Positions 12,259 to 21,183 of a stretch of DNA of 64,000 nt are shown here, one piece after another. The notes under the pieces were generated by a model. The model was not told the DNA's origin, ran no database searches, and saw nothing but the letters and a program-made list of their open reading frames with translations. This DNA is from Mycobacterium sp. (lineage in GTDB: Bacteria > Actinomycetota > Actinomycetes > Mycobacteriales > Mycobacteriaceae): contig RXJD01000037.1 of the NCBI GenBank assembly GCA_003987775.1, positions 124,001-188,000 on the forward strand, written 5' to 3'. The position numbers and the translations under genes are program-made. Every line of letters begins with the position of its first letter. Position 1 is the stretch's first letter.

Positions 12259-12836
12259 GCCTCTCCCGTCGCGCCCGAGAGCAGAGCAATCATCGTGTCG
12301 ACGAGTTCCCCCGCGTCGGTGTGCCACTTGTCCAGGTCCAGGTGGCCACTCAGATCCAGGCCCGCTATCCCGTGGGCGCTGGCCAGCAGGAGCGCTCCGT
12401 AGCGCCGGGCGTGTTGCGGACCGGTGAGGCGGCCGACCATGTCGATGAACAAATGTTGTGTCCGCTCCCCCGCCTGCGCCGCCGCGGTCAGGTCAGCCGG
12501 CGGGGTGGTGAAGATCAGCCGGTACAGGTGCGGCCGGTCGCGCCCGAGGGCGATCAGCGACAGCAGGGCCGACCGCAACGCCGCCTCGGGCGACAAGTCA
12601 CCGGCTGCCAATTCCTCGAGCGAATCACCCAATTCGTTCAGCGCATCCGACGCCAGCACCGCGAGCAGAGACTCCTTGTCCGCAAAGTGCCGATACGCCG
12701 CCGAGCGCGACACCCCGGAGCGGGCGCCCACCTCACGCAACGTCACCGCCTCGACTCCCCCGCGGTCGAGCAACACCGCCGCGGCCTCGAGCAGCGACCG
12801 GCGCGTTGCCGCCGCACTCTCCGCTCGTGACATCAC
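12255..12836 (-). CDS. TetR-family repressor, divergent from an SDR
   Basis: This 193-residue regulator has a canonical TetR N-terminus (helix-turn-helix around 30-60: VTLREVGARSGVSRSAAYRHFADKESL) and a C-terminal ligand domain of the TetR_C_33/WHG-like kind. It is divergent from the SDR gene at 12930, with two palindromic operators between them, and is translationally coupled (ATGA) to the beta-propeller lipoprotein behind it. The layout suggests it represses both its own two-gene operon and the SDR until a small hydrophobic ligand is bound. The effector is unknown. Confidence 0.88.
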   Translation of the reverse strand: MMSRAESAAATRRSLLEAAAVLLDRGGVEAVTLREVGARSGVSRSAAYRHFADKESLLAVLASDALNELGDSLEELAAGDLSPEAALRSALLSLIALGRDRPHLYRLIFTTPPADLTAAAQAGERTQHLFIDMVGRLTGPQHARRYGALLLASAHGIAGLDLSGHLDLDKWHTDAGELVDTMIALLSGATGEA

Positions 12837-12856
12837 CCGCCGAGCATAAGCCGAAC

Positions 12857-12912
12857 TTGAGTTGACAACGTCAACTCAACTGCTAGCTTTGAGATGACAG
12901 CGTCAACTCAAA
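12857..12912. promoter_or_regulatory. Twin TetR operators between the TetR and SDR genes
   Basis: Operator 1 (12857-12879) is TTGAGTTGAC-AAC-GTCAACTCAA, a perfect 10-bp inverted repeat. Operator 2 (12888-12912) is TTTGAGATGAC-AGC-GTCAACTCAAA, symmetric in 10 of 11 positions. Their centres are 32 bp apart, about three helical turns, so two dimers could bind one DNA face. They cover the divergent promoter region. Confidence 0.85.
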
Positions 12913-12929
12913 TACCCACGGAGGCCGCC

Positions 12930-13820
12930 ATGACATCATCCGATCGCCGCAACGAACTGATCGTCGTGACCGGCGCTTCCACCGGCATGGGCGCCGCCAC
13001 CGCTGAAGAATTGGCGCGCAGGGGATTTCACGTGCTGGCCGGGGTGCGCCGCGAGGCCGATGCCGACGCGCTGCGCGCCGACGGGATCGAGCCGCAGATC
13101 CTCGACATCACCGTCGAATCCGACATCGCCGCGATCGCCGACCGCGTCACGCGCGACCCGCGCCCCCTGCGCGCGCTGGTCAATAACGCCGGGATCGCGA
13201 TCAATTCACCGGTCGAGACGCTGCCGATGGCGCAGTGGCGACGACAGTTCGAGGTCAATCTGTTCGGCCACATCGCCATCACGCAGGCCCTGCTGCCCGA
13301 GCTTTTCAAAAGCTGCGGCACCGTCGTGAACATCAGCTCGGTCGGCGGCAAGGTGGTGCTACCGACCTACGGCGCGTACGCGGGCTCGAAGTTCGCCCTC
13401 GAGGCCGCCAGCGACGCGTTACGGCGCGAAGTCTCCGACCTGGGGGTCAAGGTGGTGGTCGTCGAGCCCGGCGCGGTCAAGACCGCGATGCCCGAGCGCG
13501 GTATCGCGACGGCGCAAGGACTCATCGCGGACATGACCGCCGCGCAACTCGCGCGCTATGGCGATCTCAATGCGGCCGTGACGGCACAGGCGCGCTCGTT
13601 TCTCGACATCGGTGTACCGGCCGAGCACGCCGCCAAGGTGATCGTCAAGGCCGCCACTGCGAGCCGTCCCCGCACCCGCTACACCATCGGCCGCGACGCC
13701 GCGGTCCTGGTGCGGCTCAGCCGGGTGCTACCCGACCGGGCGCTGGACCGGATCATGCGCCGCAACCTCCGGTCATTCGCCGGTGAGTCCGCGAATTCGG
13801 TTGTGAGCGTTCAGAACTGA
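12930..13820 (+). CDS. Short-chain dehydrogenase/reductase
   Basis: The 296-residue protein is a classical SDR that oxidises or reduces a hydroxyl/keto substrate with NAD(P). It shows the nucleotide motif TGASTGMGAA near residue 14, NNAG, the catalytic serine in NISS, and the YxxxK pair in YAGSKFAL. The start at 12930 has GGAGG five bases upstream. A further in-frame ATG 36 bases earlier lies inside the operator and was rejected. The C-terminal extension (about 250-296) is basic and may contact membrane. Regulation by the divergent TetR through the two operators is likely. The substrate cannot be read from sequence; lipids, sterols and retinoid-like compounds are common for this group. Confidence 0.88.
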   Translation: MTSSDRRNELIVVTGASTGMGAATAEELARRGFHVLAGVRREADADALRADGIEPQILDITVESDIAAIADRVTRDPRPLRALVNNAGIAINSPVETLPMAQWRRQFEVNLFGHIAITQALLPELFKSCGTVVNISSVGGKVVLPTYGAYAGSKFALEAASDALRREVSDLGVKVVVVEPGAVKTAMPERGIATAQGLIADMTAAQLARYGDLNAAVTAQARSFLDIGVPAEHAAKVIVKAATASRPRTRYTIGRDAAVLVRLSRVLPDRALDRIMRRNLRSFAGESANSVVSVQN

Positions 13821-13830
13821 GCGCTTCTCC

Positions 13831-15372
13831 TCAGGCGGCTTTCTTGCCCGACTTGGTGCGCAGGCCCAGGAATTGATATTCCTCGGGCTTCACCGAACGG
13901 GTGGCCATCCAGTATTGCCAGGTGTAGCCGCCCCACAGCACCGTGTTCTTGCCGTGCTCGTCGAGGTACCAGCTGCTGCAGCCGCCGCTGTTCCACACCG
14001 AACCGGACAGCTTCTCCTGCAATTCGGCGTTGAAGCGGTCCTGCGCCTCGCGGGTGGGAGCCAGCGCCTGGGCACCCACCTTGTCGCACTTGGCAATCGC
14101 GTCGGCCACGTACCGGATCTGGGACTCGATCATGAACACCACCGAGTTGTGGCCCAGCCCGGTGTTGGGCCCCAGCAGGAAGAACAGATTGGGCACGTCG
14201 GCGACGGTGATGCCGCGGTGGGCGCCGATGCCCTCGCGGTTCCACCGGTCCACCAGATCCTCGCCGCGCTGGCCCTTGATCTGAACGTAGGTGTAGGAGT
14301 CGGTCACATGGAAGCCAGTGGCGTACACGATCACGTCCGCCTGGTGTTCGCGGCCGTCGGCGGTGACGATGCCGTCGCGGGTGATCCGGGTGATGCCCTC
14401 GGTGATGAGTTTCGTCTTCGGATCGGCCACCGCGCGGTAATAGGTGGACGAGTTCAGGATCCGCTTGCAGCCGATGCGGTATTTCGGCGTCAGCTTGCGC
14501 CGCAGTTCGCGGTCCTTCACCGAACGCCGGATGTTCCACTTGCAGTACGCCTCAATGAATTTCAGCGCGTTGGGGTGCTTAGTCATGCCGAAGGCAAGCG
14601 CCTCCTGGCCCCAGTAGATAGCCAGTCGCGCCAGGGCACGCAACCCGGGGACGTTCTCCATGGCCGCACGCAACGCCGGCGGAATCTCGGGGTTGGACCG
14701 CGGCACCACCCACGGCGGGGTGCGCTGGTAGAGCTGGAGTTCGGCGACCTGCCCGACGATCTCGGGCACGATCTGAATCGCGCTGGCGCCGGTGCCGATG
14801 ATCGCCACCCGCTTCCCGGTCAGGTCGACGCTGTGGTCCCATTCCGCGGAATGGAAAGCGGCACCGGCAAATTCGTCACGCCCTTGGATGTCGGGCACGG
14901 ACGGGATGTGTAGTGCCCCGGCCCCGGAGACCAGGAATTGCGCCACGTACTCCCGCCCGTCGACGGTGAACACGTGCCAGCGGTACTCGTCGTCGTCCCA
15001 GTAGGCACGGTCGACCAGCGAGTTGAAATGGATGTAGCGGCGCAGCCCGTACTTCTCGGTGACGCCCTTGAGGTAGTCCCAGATCTCCGGCTGGAACGAG
15101 AACGGGTTCTTCCAGTCCGGCTTGGGCTCGAACGAGAACGAGTACAGATGCGACGGGATGTCGCACGCGCAGCCGGGGTAGCTGTTGTCGCGCCAGGTGC
15201 CGCCGACGTCGTCGGCCTTTTCCAGGATGACGAAGTCCACGCCCTCCTTCTGCAGCGCAATGGCCATACCCAGGCCCGAGAACCCGGTCCCGATGATCAG
15301 GGTGCGGGTGTGTGTCGGTTGGGACTGCGGTTTCTCGGCGGATTCGGTAGCCGAGGTCACGACGTCGGTCAT
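13831..15372 (-). CDS. FAD-containing Baeyer-Villiger-type monooxygenase (Rv3049c-like)
   Basis: The 513-residue flavoprotein belongs to the class B flavin monooxygenases, which insert one oxygen atom into ketones or other hydrophobic substrates using NADPH. The FAD motif GTGFSGLG is at about 28-35. The Baeyer-Villiger fingerprint FxGxxxHxxxW is present as FAGAAFHSAEWD, and the second Rossmann motif is GTGASAIQI. It occupies the position of Rv3049c downstream of a TetR gene. The stop is 10 bases from the convergent SDR stop. The TetR gene 133 bases upstream is probably its regulator. Members of this family in M. tuberculosis have been tied to prodrug (ethionamide-type) oxidation, but this one's substrate is unknown. 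Confidence 0.92.
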   Translation of the reverse strand: MTDVVTSATESAEKPQSQPTHTRTLIIGTGFSGLGMAIALQKEGVDFVILEKADDVGGTWRDNSYPGCACDIPSHLYSFSFEPKPDWKNPFSFQPEIWDYLKGVTEKYGLRRYIHFNSLVDRAYWDDDEYRWHVFTVDGREYVAQFLVSGAGALHIPSVPDIQGRDEFAGAAFHSAEWDHSVDLTGKRVAIIGTGASAIQIVPEIVGQVAELQLYQRTPPWVVPRSNPEIPPALRAAMENVPGLRALARLAIYWGQEALAFGMTKHPNALKFIEAYCKWNIRRSVKDRELRRKLTPKYRIGCKRILNSSTYYRAVADPKTKLITEGITRITRDGIVTADGREHQADVIVYATGFHVTDSYTYVQIKGQRGEDLVDRWNREGIGAHRGITVADVPNLFFLLGPNTGLGHNSVVFMIESQIRYVADAIAKCDKVGAQALAPTREAQDRFNAELQEKLSGSVWNSGGCSSWYLDEHGKNTVLWGGYTWQYWMATRSVKPEEYQFLGLRTKSGKKAA

Positions 15373-15426
15373 GGTGGATCTTTCCTGTTGTGGCCGCTAG
15401 TGGGCGGGCGTGCTCATTGAGACGCA

Positions 15427-15458
15427 GATACCCAGTACCCGGGGTATCGGATATATCC
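15427..15458. promoter_or_regulatory. Candidate operator between TetR and monooxygenase genes
   Basis: GATACCC-N8-GGGTATC (15427-15448) is a perfect 7-bp inverted repeat, and it is followed directly by the 10-bp palindrome GGATATATCC (15449-15458). Both lie in the 133-bp spacer upstream of the monooxygenase start. Binding by the adjacent TetR regulator is inferred. Confidence 0.5.
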
Positions 15459-15505
15459 GAGTGTCATCGATAGCCACGACGATGTCAACGTCGCTGCGGC
15501 TCAGC

Positions 15506-16240
15506 TCACGGCAGGGCGGCCGGCAGCGCATCGTGGATCGGCTTGTCTGGGTCCATCGCGATGCCCAGCGTTTCGGCGGTGCCGACGATGACGCCCATCA
15601 TGATGGTCGTCAGCTGGCTGACGAACTGCTCGCGCGTCATGGACCGCGGGCTGTCCGGCTCGGGACCCAGCCACCATTCGGTGGCCGACGCGGCGCAGCC
15701 GAACGCCGAGAACGCGGCCAGTTCCAGGGCGGCGGCGTCGAGCTCCATGTCCCGCAGCTCGTTGTTGAACATCTCGGCGATGGTCAGCGTGATCTCGCGG
15801 CCTTCGTTCAGGGTTCGCACCGTCGCCTTGGACTGGGCGCTGGAGCTGCCCTGGATGAAGACCCGCATGACATTGGGATGCTGGTCAAGCAGGGTGACGA
15901 ACTCTTCAACGGCGCGGTGGATGACCTGGCGGGCGGAGTCGGTGGCCAGATTGATCGACGGGAAGATCGCCGCCCACAGCATGTCGCGCAGCCGTTCGCC
16001 GATGGCGAGGAAGAGGTCGGACTTGTCGGTGAAATGGCGGTAGATCTTCGGCTTCGCGGTACCGGCCTCTTCGGCGATCTCCCGCACGCTCAACTCCGGG
16101 CCCAGCCGGTCGATGGCACGGAAGGCGGCGTCGACAATTTCGGCGCGCACCTTCTTGCGGTGTTCGCGCCACCGTTCGCTGCGCGCGTCGACTTTCACAC
16201 CGGGCTTGGGGACCGGGTGGGGCAAAGCGGGTCGAGGCAT
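15506..16240 (-). CDS. TetR-family regulator (Rv3050c-like)
   Basis: A 244-residue TetR protein with a helix-turn-helix at about 45-75 (LSVREIAEEAGTAKPKIYRHFTDKSDLF) and a long C-terminal domain. The ATG at 16240 gives the N-terminus MPRPALPHPVPKPGVKVDARS, matching the M. tuberculosis Rv3050c protein; an upstream in-frame start adds 34 unlikely residues. It lies directly upstream of the monooxygenase on the same strand and probably controls it. The 133-bp spacer holds an inverted repeat suitable as an operator. The inducer is unknown. Confidence 0.9.
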   Translation of the reverse strand: MPRPALPHPVPKPGVKVDARSERWREHRKKVRAEIVDAAFRAIDRLGPELSVREIAEEAGTAKPKIYRHFTDKSDLFLAIGERLRDMLWAAIFPSINLATDSARQVIHRAVEEFVTLLDQHPNVMRVFIQGSSSAQSKATVRTLNEGREITLTIAEMFNNELRDMELDAAALELAAFSAFGCAASATEWWLGPEPDSPRSMTREQFVSQLTTIMMGVIVGTAETLGIAMDPDKPIHDALPAALP

Positions 16241-16395
16241 TCTCACCACGTCATGCACCTTACCGCTTCGGAGCCGCTGACCTGCGCAGACCGGGTGTCT
16301 ACCGCCCGGCCGGCCGTGAATCTGCCGACGCGACACGCGCATTGAGCGTCATAGGATTCACCGTCGGCCGAGGCCATACAACGCACAATCACCGA

Positions 16396-17133
16396 ATGCA
16401 CCGAATACGACTCGTCGCCAATGGACTCCGATCGACACGCCGCGCAACCATCTGCGCATGCCTCGTGCTCGCCGCCGCGGGCACCGCATGCCAGACCTCG
16501 AAGGCTCCTACCCGGCCGGATTCTTCGGCGGTGGGGTCGCCCAGCGCTGCAGCTTCCACACCCGCGGCCGCCAAAACGCAGGTCATCAATGTGGTAGCGG
16601 TCGTTGACGGACAACCCGCCAACGGCTACCGAGACGTGACAACCGGAGAAGTGAGCGGCACCGTCTCGATGTGTGACGCCTCGCCCTCCGCCGTCGACCC
16701 CGGCATCTATCGATGCTCACCGTCAGCAGCGGCCGCCGACGTGTGCTGGAAATCGACGGCGCAGACCCTGTTGTGCGTCGACGATCCGTGGAGGAAACAA
16801 CTTCACCGGGTGACCGTGACCGATGCGCTGCCTTCCATCCAACCGGTGTCGTTGCCGACGCCGTTCGCGCTGCTACTCGACAACGGTGTGCAGTGTCGAA
16901 TCCGCAACGGAGGTGCCTGGGGTGGTCGCGACGACGGCCTGGTCGGCGCCTACGGATGCAACGGCGAGGACGTCGTCTTGGAGTCAACCGACGATGGTGC
17001 GGTGCCTATCGATCGTTCCCGGCCGGTGTGGACCGTCAAGGTGGGCCCACTCGGGGCCGGCCCCGTTCATTTCCCGCCCCCGCAGACGCACTCGGTGACC
17101 ACGGCTTGGTTCGCGGCAACGTTCGCCACGTAG
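16396..17133 (+). CDS. Cysteine-containing putative lipoprotein of unknown function
   Basis: I do not recognise this protein. From the ATG at 16396 it has 245 residues: a basic N-terminus, a hydrophobic stretch, and a lipobox-like end AAAGTAC with Cys32, so it is probably exported and lipid-anchored, although the -3 position (Gly) is unusual. After a Ser/Ala/Thr/Pro-rich linker (to about 58) comes a domain with several paired cysteines (MCDAS, YRCSP, VCWKS, LLCVDDPW, VQCRIRN, YGCNGED), which suggests disulfides in the cell envelope. A TTG 54 bases upstream (16342) is a possible alternative start. It is divergent from the TetR gene and is not in the conserved block. Confidence 0.65.
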   Translation: MHRIRLVANGLRSTRRATICACLVLAAAGTACQTSKAPTRPDSSAVGSPSAAASTPAAAKTQVINVVAVVDGQPANGYRDVTTGEVSGTVSMCDASPSAVDPGIYRCSPSAAAADVCWKSTAQTLLCVDDPWRKQLHRVTVTDALPSIQPVSLPTPFALLLDNGVQCRIRNGGAWGGRDDGLVGAYGCNGEDVVLESTDDGAVPIDRSRPVWTVKVGPLGAGPVHFPPPQTHSVTTAWFAATFAT

Positions 17134-17397
17134 CCCCGCCTGGGGGTCGTCGCGGCCTCAGTCCACGGTCATGGTCACACCGAGAATGCATCGTCGTCGC
17201 GGGTCGGGATGCGCGCCCAGTCACTCATCGGTCGGCCGAGGATGGCCATGTCCGCCAATTGTGTGGTGGCATCGGCCAATCCGCCTGACGGGGATGGCTT
17301 AACCGCTCCGCGACTCCTAGCCTTCGGTCAGTGTCAGGGGTCGCCGACCACCAACCGCGCTTGCCAACCGGCCGCGGCTTGACCTAGGAGAAATTAG

Positions 17398-18717
17398 ATG
17401 ACCACCTTCGTGCCGAGTCTGTGGCTGAGCGACACCCCGCGACGCGGGCCTGACCTGCAGAACGACGTGCACTGCGAGGTGGTGGTCGTCGGGGCCGGCT
17501 ACACCGGCTTGAGCGCCGCGATCGCCTTGGCCGACGCAGGGGTGGACGCTGTCGTCCTTGAAGCGGAGTACGCGGGTTTCGGTGCCAGCGGACGCAACGC
17601 CGGGCACCTCACCCCGACTATCGGCAAGGACCTGCCGAGCGTCTTGAAGATGTACGGCCCGGGCACCGGCGGCGCGCTGGCGCGGCTGGCCGACGAGGCC
17701 GTCGAGCACACCGAGGACACGATTAAGCGCCACGGCATCGACTGCGACTATGTGCCGAACGGCAATCTGATCGCCGGTATCCACCCGGGTCACGAGAAGC
17801 GTCTGCGCGCCGCCGTCGCAGCCGCGGGCGAGCTCGGCGCCTCGGTTCGCATGGTCGAGCGTGACGAGCTGGACGCGCGCGGCATCCCCGCGTTCGTCAA
17901 CTGCGCGGCACTCGAAGAGCGCGGCGGCGTGCTCGATCCGGGCAGGTATGTGCGTGGACTCCGCGAGGCAGCACTGCGCGCGGGGGCCCGCATCTACGAA
18001 GGAACGCCGGCGCTCACCATCGACGAACACGTCCGTGGAGTCCGGATATCGACACCGCGTGCATCGGTGTCCGCGGCGACAGTCGTGCTGGCCACCAACG
18101 CCCACACACCGCAGATAGGTCTGCGGTACGGCCATGTCACCCCGGTCAACGACTGTCTGTTCGTGACCGAGCCGCTGACCGAAGAACAGCGTGATCGGAT
18201 CGGCTGGAACGGCAGCGAAGGGATCTACACCGCCCACGAGGCGCTGGAGAACTATCGGATCACCGCGGACGGTCGGATCTCCGGGGGCTCACGCTACGTG
18301 GGGTACCGCTACGGTGGCCGCTTCTCCCCCGACGATCAACCAAGAACGTTCGCCAAAATCCAGCGCAACTTCCGCGCCCGGTTTCCTGAACTCGCAGACC
18401 TGCCCATGGCCGGCTTCTGGTCGGGGCACGTCGCGATGAACCTCAACTTCCTGCCTTTCATCGGCCGTGTGGGCCGACACGAAAGGATCGTTGCCGCACT
18501 GGGTTATTGCGGTCATGGCGTCGCCTTGGCCGGACTGCTCGGAACGGTCGCAGCCGGCATCGCCATCGGCAGCGCCCAAGCCCCCGCGGTCCTCACGCAA
18601 CGCCGCCGAATCCCGATGCCACCAGATCCGTTGCGATGGCTCGGTGTCAAGGGTTTGGCGGCGGCGCTGGAGGCTCTGGACCGCCGTACCGACCGGCTGG
18701 CCACGCCGCGTCATTGA
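17398..18717 (+). CDS. FAD-dependent amine/amino-acid oxidoreductase (DAO family, PuuB-like)
   Basis: The 439-residue protein belongs to the D-amino-acid-oxidase superfamily, close in style to gamma-glutamylputrescine oxidase PuuB. The FAD-binding motif VGAGYTGLSAAIALADAG begins at about residue 31, followed by an acidic residue in VLEAEYAGFGASGRNAGH, a family signature. Near the C-terminus FWSGHVAMNLNFLPFIGR and GYCGHGVALAGLLG form the substrate/FAD lid typical of these oxidases. An AGGAG-like ribosome site precedes the ATG. It converges with an AraC regulator and overlaps its 3' end by 7 bases. It probably oxidises an amine or amino acid to aldehyde/keto product and hydrogen peroxide; the exact substrate is unknown. 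Confidence 0.85.
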   Translation: MTTFVPSLWLSDTPRRGPDLQNDVHCEVVVVGAGYTGLSAAIALADAGVDAVVLEAEYAGFGASGRNAGHLTPTIGKDLPSVLKMYGPGTGGALARLADEAVEHTEDTIKRHGIDCDYVPNGNLIAGIHPGHEKRLRAAVAAAGELGASVRMVERDELDARGIPAFVNCAALEERGGVLDPGRYVRGLREAALRAGARIYEGTPALTIDEHVRGVRISTPRASVSAATVVLATNAHTPQIGLRYGHVTPVNDCLFVTEPLTEEQRDRIGWNGSEGIYTAHEALENYRITADGRISGGSRYVGYRYGGRFSPDDQPRTFAKIQRNFRARFPELADLPMAGFWSGHVAMNLNFLPFIGRVGRHERIVAALGYCGHGVALAGLLGTVAAGIAIGSAQAPAVLTQRRRIPMPPDPLRWLGVKGLAAALEALDRRTDRLATPRH

Positions 18718-19778
18718 CCGCTTTCGCCTTTTATACCGCGCTCTGCACCCGGTGTTCGCCCGGTCCACCGCAGATAGGCGCGGCGGAACTCGCGGCTGTC
18801 GCTGTATCCGACCTGCCGGGCCACCGCCCCGATCGGCAGCGTGGACTCGCGCAGCAGGGCCGCGGCGCGCTCCAACCGCACGCGGTCGCGGATCTCACCG
18901 AATCTGAGGCCGGCATCGGCCATTCGCCGGTGCAGCGTGCGCTCACTGATCATCAGCCGCTCGGCGACCATCGTCGCGGTGACTGGGTGCGGAAGCCGTT
19001 CCCGGATAACCCCTTCCACTGCGGCGACCGTATCGGGGCGGCGGTCCCCCGGGTCGGCGAGCTGGCGAGCCGCCGAGACCGCGACGGCGAGTTGTGCGGG
19101 ATTGGCGGTGGGAATCGGGCGATCAAGGAGGCCCGACTCGAAGCACAGACGAGTTGCCACAGCGTCGAACCTCAACGGGCAGCGGAAGAACTTCCGGTAC
19201 ACATCTGCATAAGCCGGTGCAGGATAGGCGAATTCGATGCGGGTGGGCGCGAGATTCGCGCCGTGAACGGAGCGCATCAGAGTTACGGTCGCTGCACACG
19301 CCTCCTCGCAGAGGAACGGCAACAACTCCGGGTCAGGGTTGCGTTCGATGATGCGCAGCTCGAATTCTGCTCTACCAAAGCGGATTTCATAATTGAGCAG
19401 AGTCCCGGCCGCCTGATGCAGTCCCAGTCCGAGCTGGACCGCCTCTCGGGTCGACCGGCAGGACCGGACGGCGAAGCCAAGAATGCCCCATGACACCAAC
19501 ACGTCCCGACTCCCGACCTGCATGCCGATCGGTCCAGCAGGCATTGCGCGCAGCGCTTGGCGCAGGATGGAGATTGCCTGCCGGAACGACAGGCGGGTAG
19601 CCGGCAGATCGAGTTGAGTCCGGGTCAGTCCGGTTCCTGACAGCCAGACGTCGGTCCGGACGCCACGCTGTTCGGCGATGTCCAGAACGCCGGTGACGAC
19701 ACTGGGCGGGATGACCGCGTCCTGCAGGGCCGCACCTGCCGGCGAGGGATCAGATCCGTTGCGCGTCGTCGTGCCCAT
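18711..19778 (-). CDS. AraC-family transcriptional regulator
   Basis: The 355-residue regulator has an N-terminal Arabinose_bd-type domain (about 25-210) and a C-terminal AraC/XylS double helix-turn-helix (about 255-345: VTATMVAERLMISERTLHRRMADAG, then IGAVARQVGYSDSREFRRAYLRWTG). This layout is common among mycobacterial regulators of lipid or amine catabolism. It is tail-to-tail with the FAD oxidase (7-bp overlap) and upstream of nothing on its own strand. The esterase gene at 19901-20932 precedes it on the same strand, 122 bases away. Its targets are probably among these neighbours, by inference only. Confidence 0.87.
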   Translation of the reverse strand: MGTTTRNGSDPSPAGAALQDAVIPPSVVTGVLDIAEQRGVRTDVWLSGTGLTRTQLDLPATRLSFRQAISILRQALRAMPAGPIGMQVGSRDVLVSWGILGFAVRSCRSTREAVQLGLGLHQAAGTLLNYEIRFGRAEFELRIIERNPDPELLPFLCEEACAATVTLMRSVHGANLAPTRIEFAYPAPAYADVYRKFFRCPLRFDAVATRLCFESGLLDRPIPTANPAQLAVAVSAARQLADPGDRRPDTVAAVEGVIRERLPHPVTATMVAERLMISERTLHRRMADAGLRFGEIRDRVRLERAAALLRESTLPIGAVARQVGYSDSREFRRAYLRWTGRTPGAERGIKGESGQ

Positions 19779-19900
19779 CAGTCGGGATTGTCGAGTTCGG
19801 CCGGGCCCGGAGCCCGAGTGCGGAGTCCTTGACCAGTGCGGACACCCGAGGAACGTATCACGATGGGCCCGTTCGCAGATCGGACTGCCGATCGATTGCG

Positions 19901-20932
19901 TCAGCGAACCGCTTCGGCGATCGCCGCGGCGATCCTCGCCGTCGCCGCCCGTGCCGCCGGACTCACAGCCGTCATCCAGATGTACGCGTGCACGAGCCCG
20001 CCCTCTCGGAACAGGCGGGTGGGCACTCCCGCTGCGGTGAGGCGTTCGGCGTAGGCGATCCCTTCGTCGCGGAGCGGGTCGAACCCGGCAACGGTGACCA
20101 CCGCCGGAGGCAGCCCGCCGAGGTCGTCGGCGAGCAGCGGCGACGCGCGCGGATCTTCAGCATCGGCGGTCGTGCTCAGATAATGGTCGATGTACCAGCG
20201 CATCTGCTTCGCGCTCAGCGCATTCTGGTCGGCGAACTCGACGTAGGACGGATGCTCGCTCGACATGTCGGTCACTGGGTAGATCAGCACCTGCAGCGCG
20301 GGCTGGATGTCCCGCCCGCGCAGCTGCAGGGTGAGCACCGCAGCGAGATTGCCTCCGGCACTGTCCCCGCCGACGACAATACGGTGTGGGTCGAGTCCCC
20401 ATTCCGGTGCTCGGCCAAGGACGTAGTCCCACGCGGTGAGGGCGTCCTCCACCGCCGCCGGGAACCTGTGCTCGGGTGCAAGGCGGTAGTCGACGGACAA
20501 GACGTCAACATTGGCGTGGACCGCGAAGAAACGCACCGCGGATTCGGTGCTGGCCCGGCTTCCCAATACGAACCCGCCGCCGTGGAAATAGAGCAGCAAG
20601 CCCCGTGACGTTGCGCCCGCCCGGTAGCGGGTCGCCTTCAGGCCGCCCGGCATGACGAGGTCCTCCTCGACGACGAACGGGGGGAATCGCTCGGCGAGCA
20701 CCTGCGCTTCCTGTTCGACGATCAGGCGGGCCCGCGCCGGATCGAACGTGCTGAAGTCCGTCGCCGCCATTGTCAGCAGGGCGATCTCCGGCGCCATCTG
20801 CTCGTCGTCGTTGTTGAGTGGTGAGCGGATCAGGCGCCGCACAACCGACCGGGGGAGACGCGCCGCAGCGTGAGCGGCGGCGCGCTTGATCCGGCTCACC
20901 GGTGTCAGCGGTACTGCCGTCGATGCGCTCAT
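19901..20932 (-). CDS. Hormone-sensitive-lipase-type esterase
   Basis: The 343-residue alpha/beta hydrolase belongs to the HSL/Lip family, which cleaves short- to medium-chain esters. The oxyanion-hole motif HGGG spans His117-Gly120 in YFHGGGFVLGS. The nucleophile Ser191 is in GGDSAGGNLA. The acid is in AGFDPLRDEG and the histidine in GLVHAYIW. No signal peptide is evident, so it is probably cytoplasmic or membrane-associated. It resembles the LipW/LipH/LipI group of M. tuberculosis but I cannot pick one. The gene stands upstream of an AraC regulator on the same strand in a block that is not part of the conserved order. Confidence 0.9.
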   Translation of the reverse strand: MSASTAVPLTPVSRIKRAAAHAAARLPRSVVRRLIRSPLNNDDEQMAPEIALLTMAATDFSTFDPARARLIVEQEAQVLAERFPPFVVEEDLVMPGGLKATRYRAGATSRGLLLYFHGGGFVLGSRASTESAVRFFAVHANVDVLSVDYRLAPEHRFPAAVEDALTAWDYVLGRAPEWGLDPHRIVVGGDSAGGNLAAVLTLQLRGRDIQPALQVLIYPVTDMSSEHPSYVEFADQNALSAKQMRWYIDHYLSTTADAEDPRASPLLADDLGGLPPAVVTVAGFDPLRDEGIAYAERLTAAGVPTRLFREGGLVHAYIWMTAVSPAARAATARIAAAIAEAVR

Positions 20933-21135
20933 GGCCGCAGGCTAACGAGGCGGTGGCGGCGGTGACGAGGGGTTATTGCGCCAGAAGGGTGGTGAAGAGC
21001 GCCAATCCCTCGTCATAGCATGACCGGGCACGGGTCTGGCCTCGGCCCGGCGGATTGACGCCGGACCACACGAACTGTGCAGGCCGGCATTGCCACCCGG
21101 CGCAGAGGTAGGTTGCACCCTATCCGGAAATAGAA

Positions 21136-21165
21136 GCAGGTCAGGGGGCATTTCCCCTGACCTGC
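21136..21165 (-). terminator. Terminator hairpin behind nrdE
   Basis: Perfect 12-bp arms GCAGGTCAGGGG / CCCCTGACCTGC around a 6-base loop, 18 bases after the nrdE stop. There is no long U-tract, as is common in mycobacteria. It would end the nrdHIE transcript. Confidence 0.8.
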
Positions 21166-21183
21166 GACGTGACCGAATGACAC

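Noticed and set aside
20942..21151. 69-codon minus-strand frame after nrdE and before the esterase
   Set aside because: Proline-rich, no ribosome site, overlaps the nrdE terminator; unlikely to be a gene.
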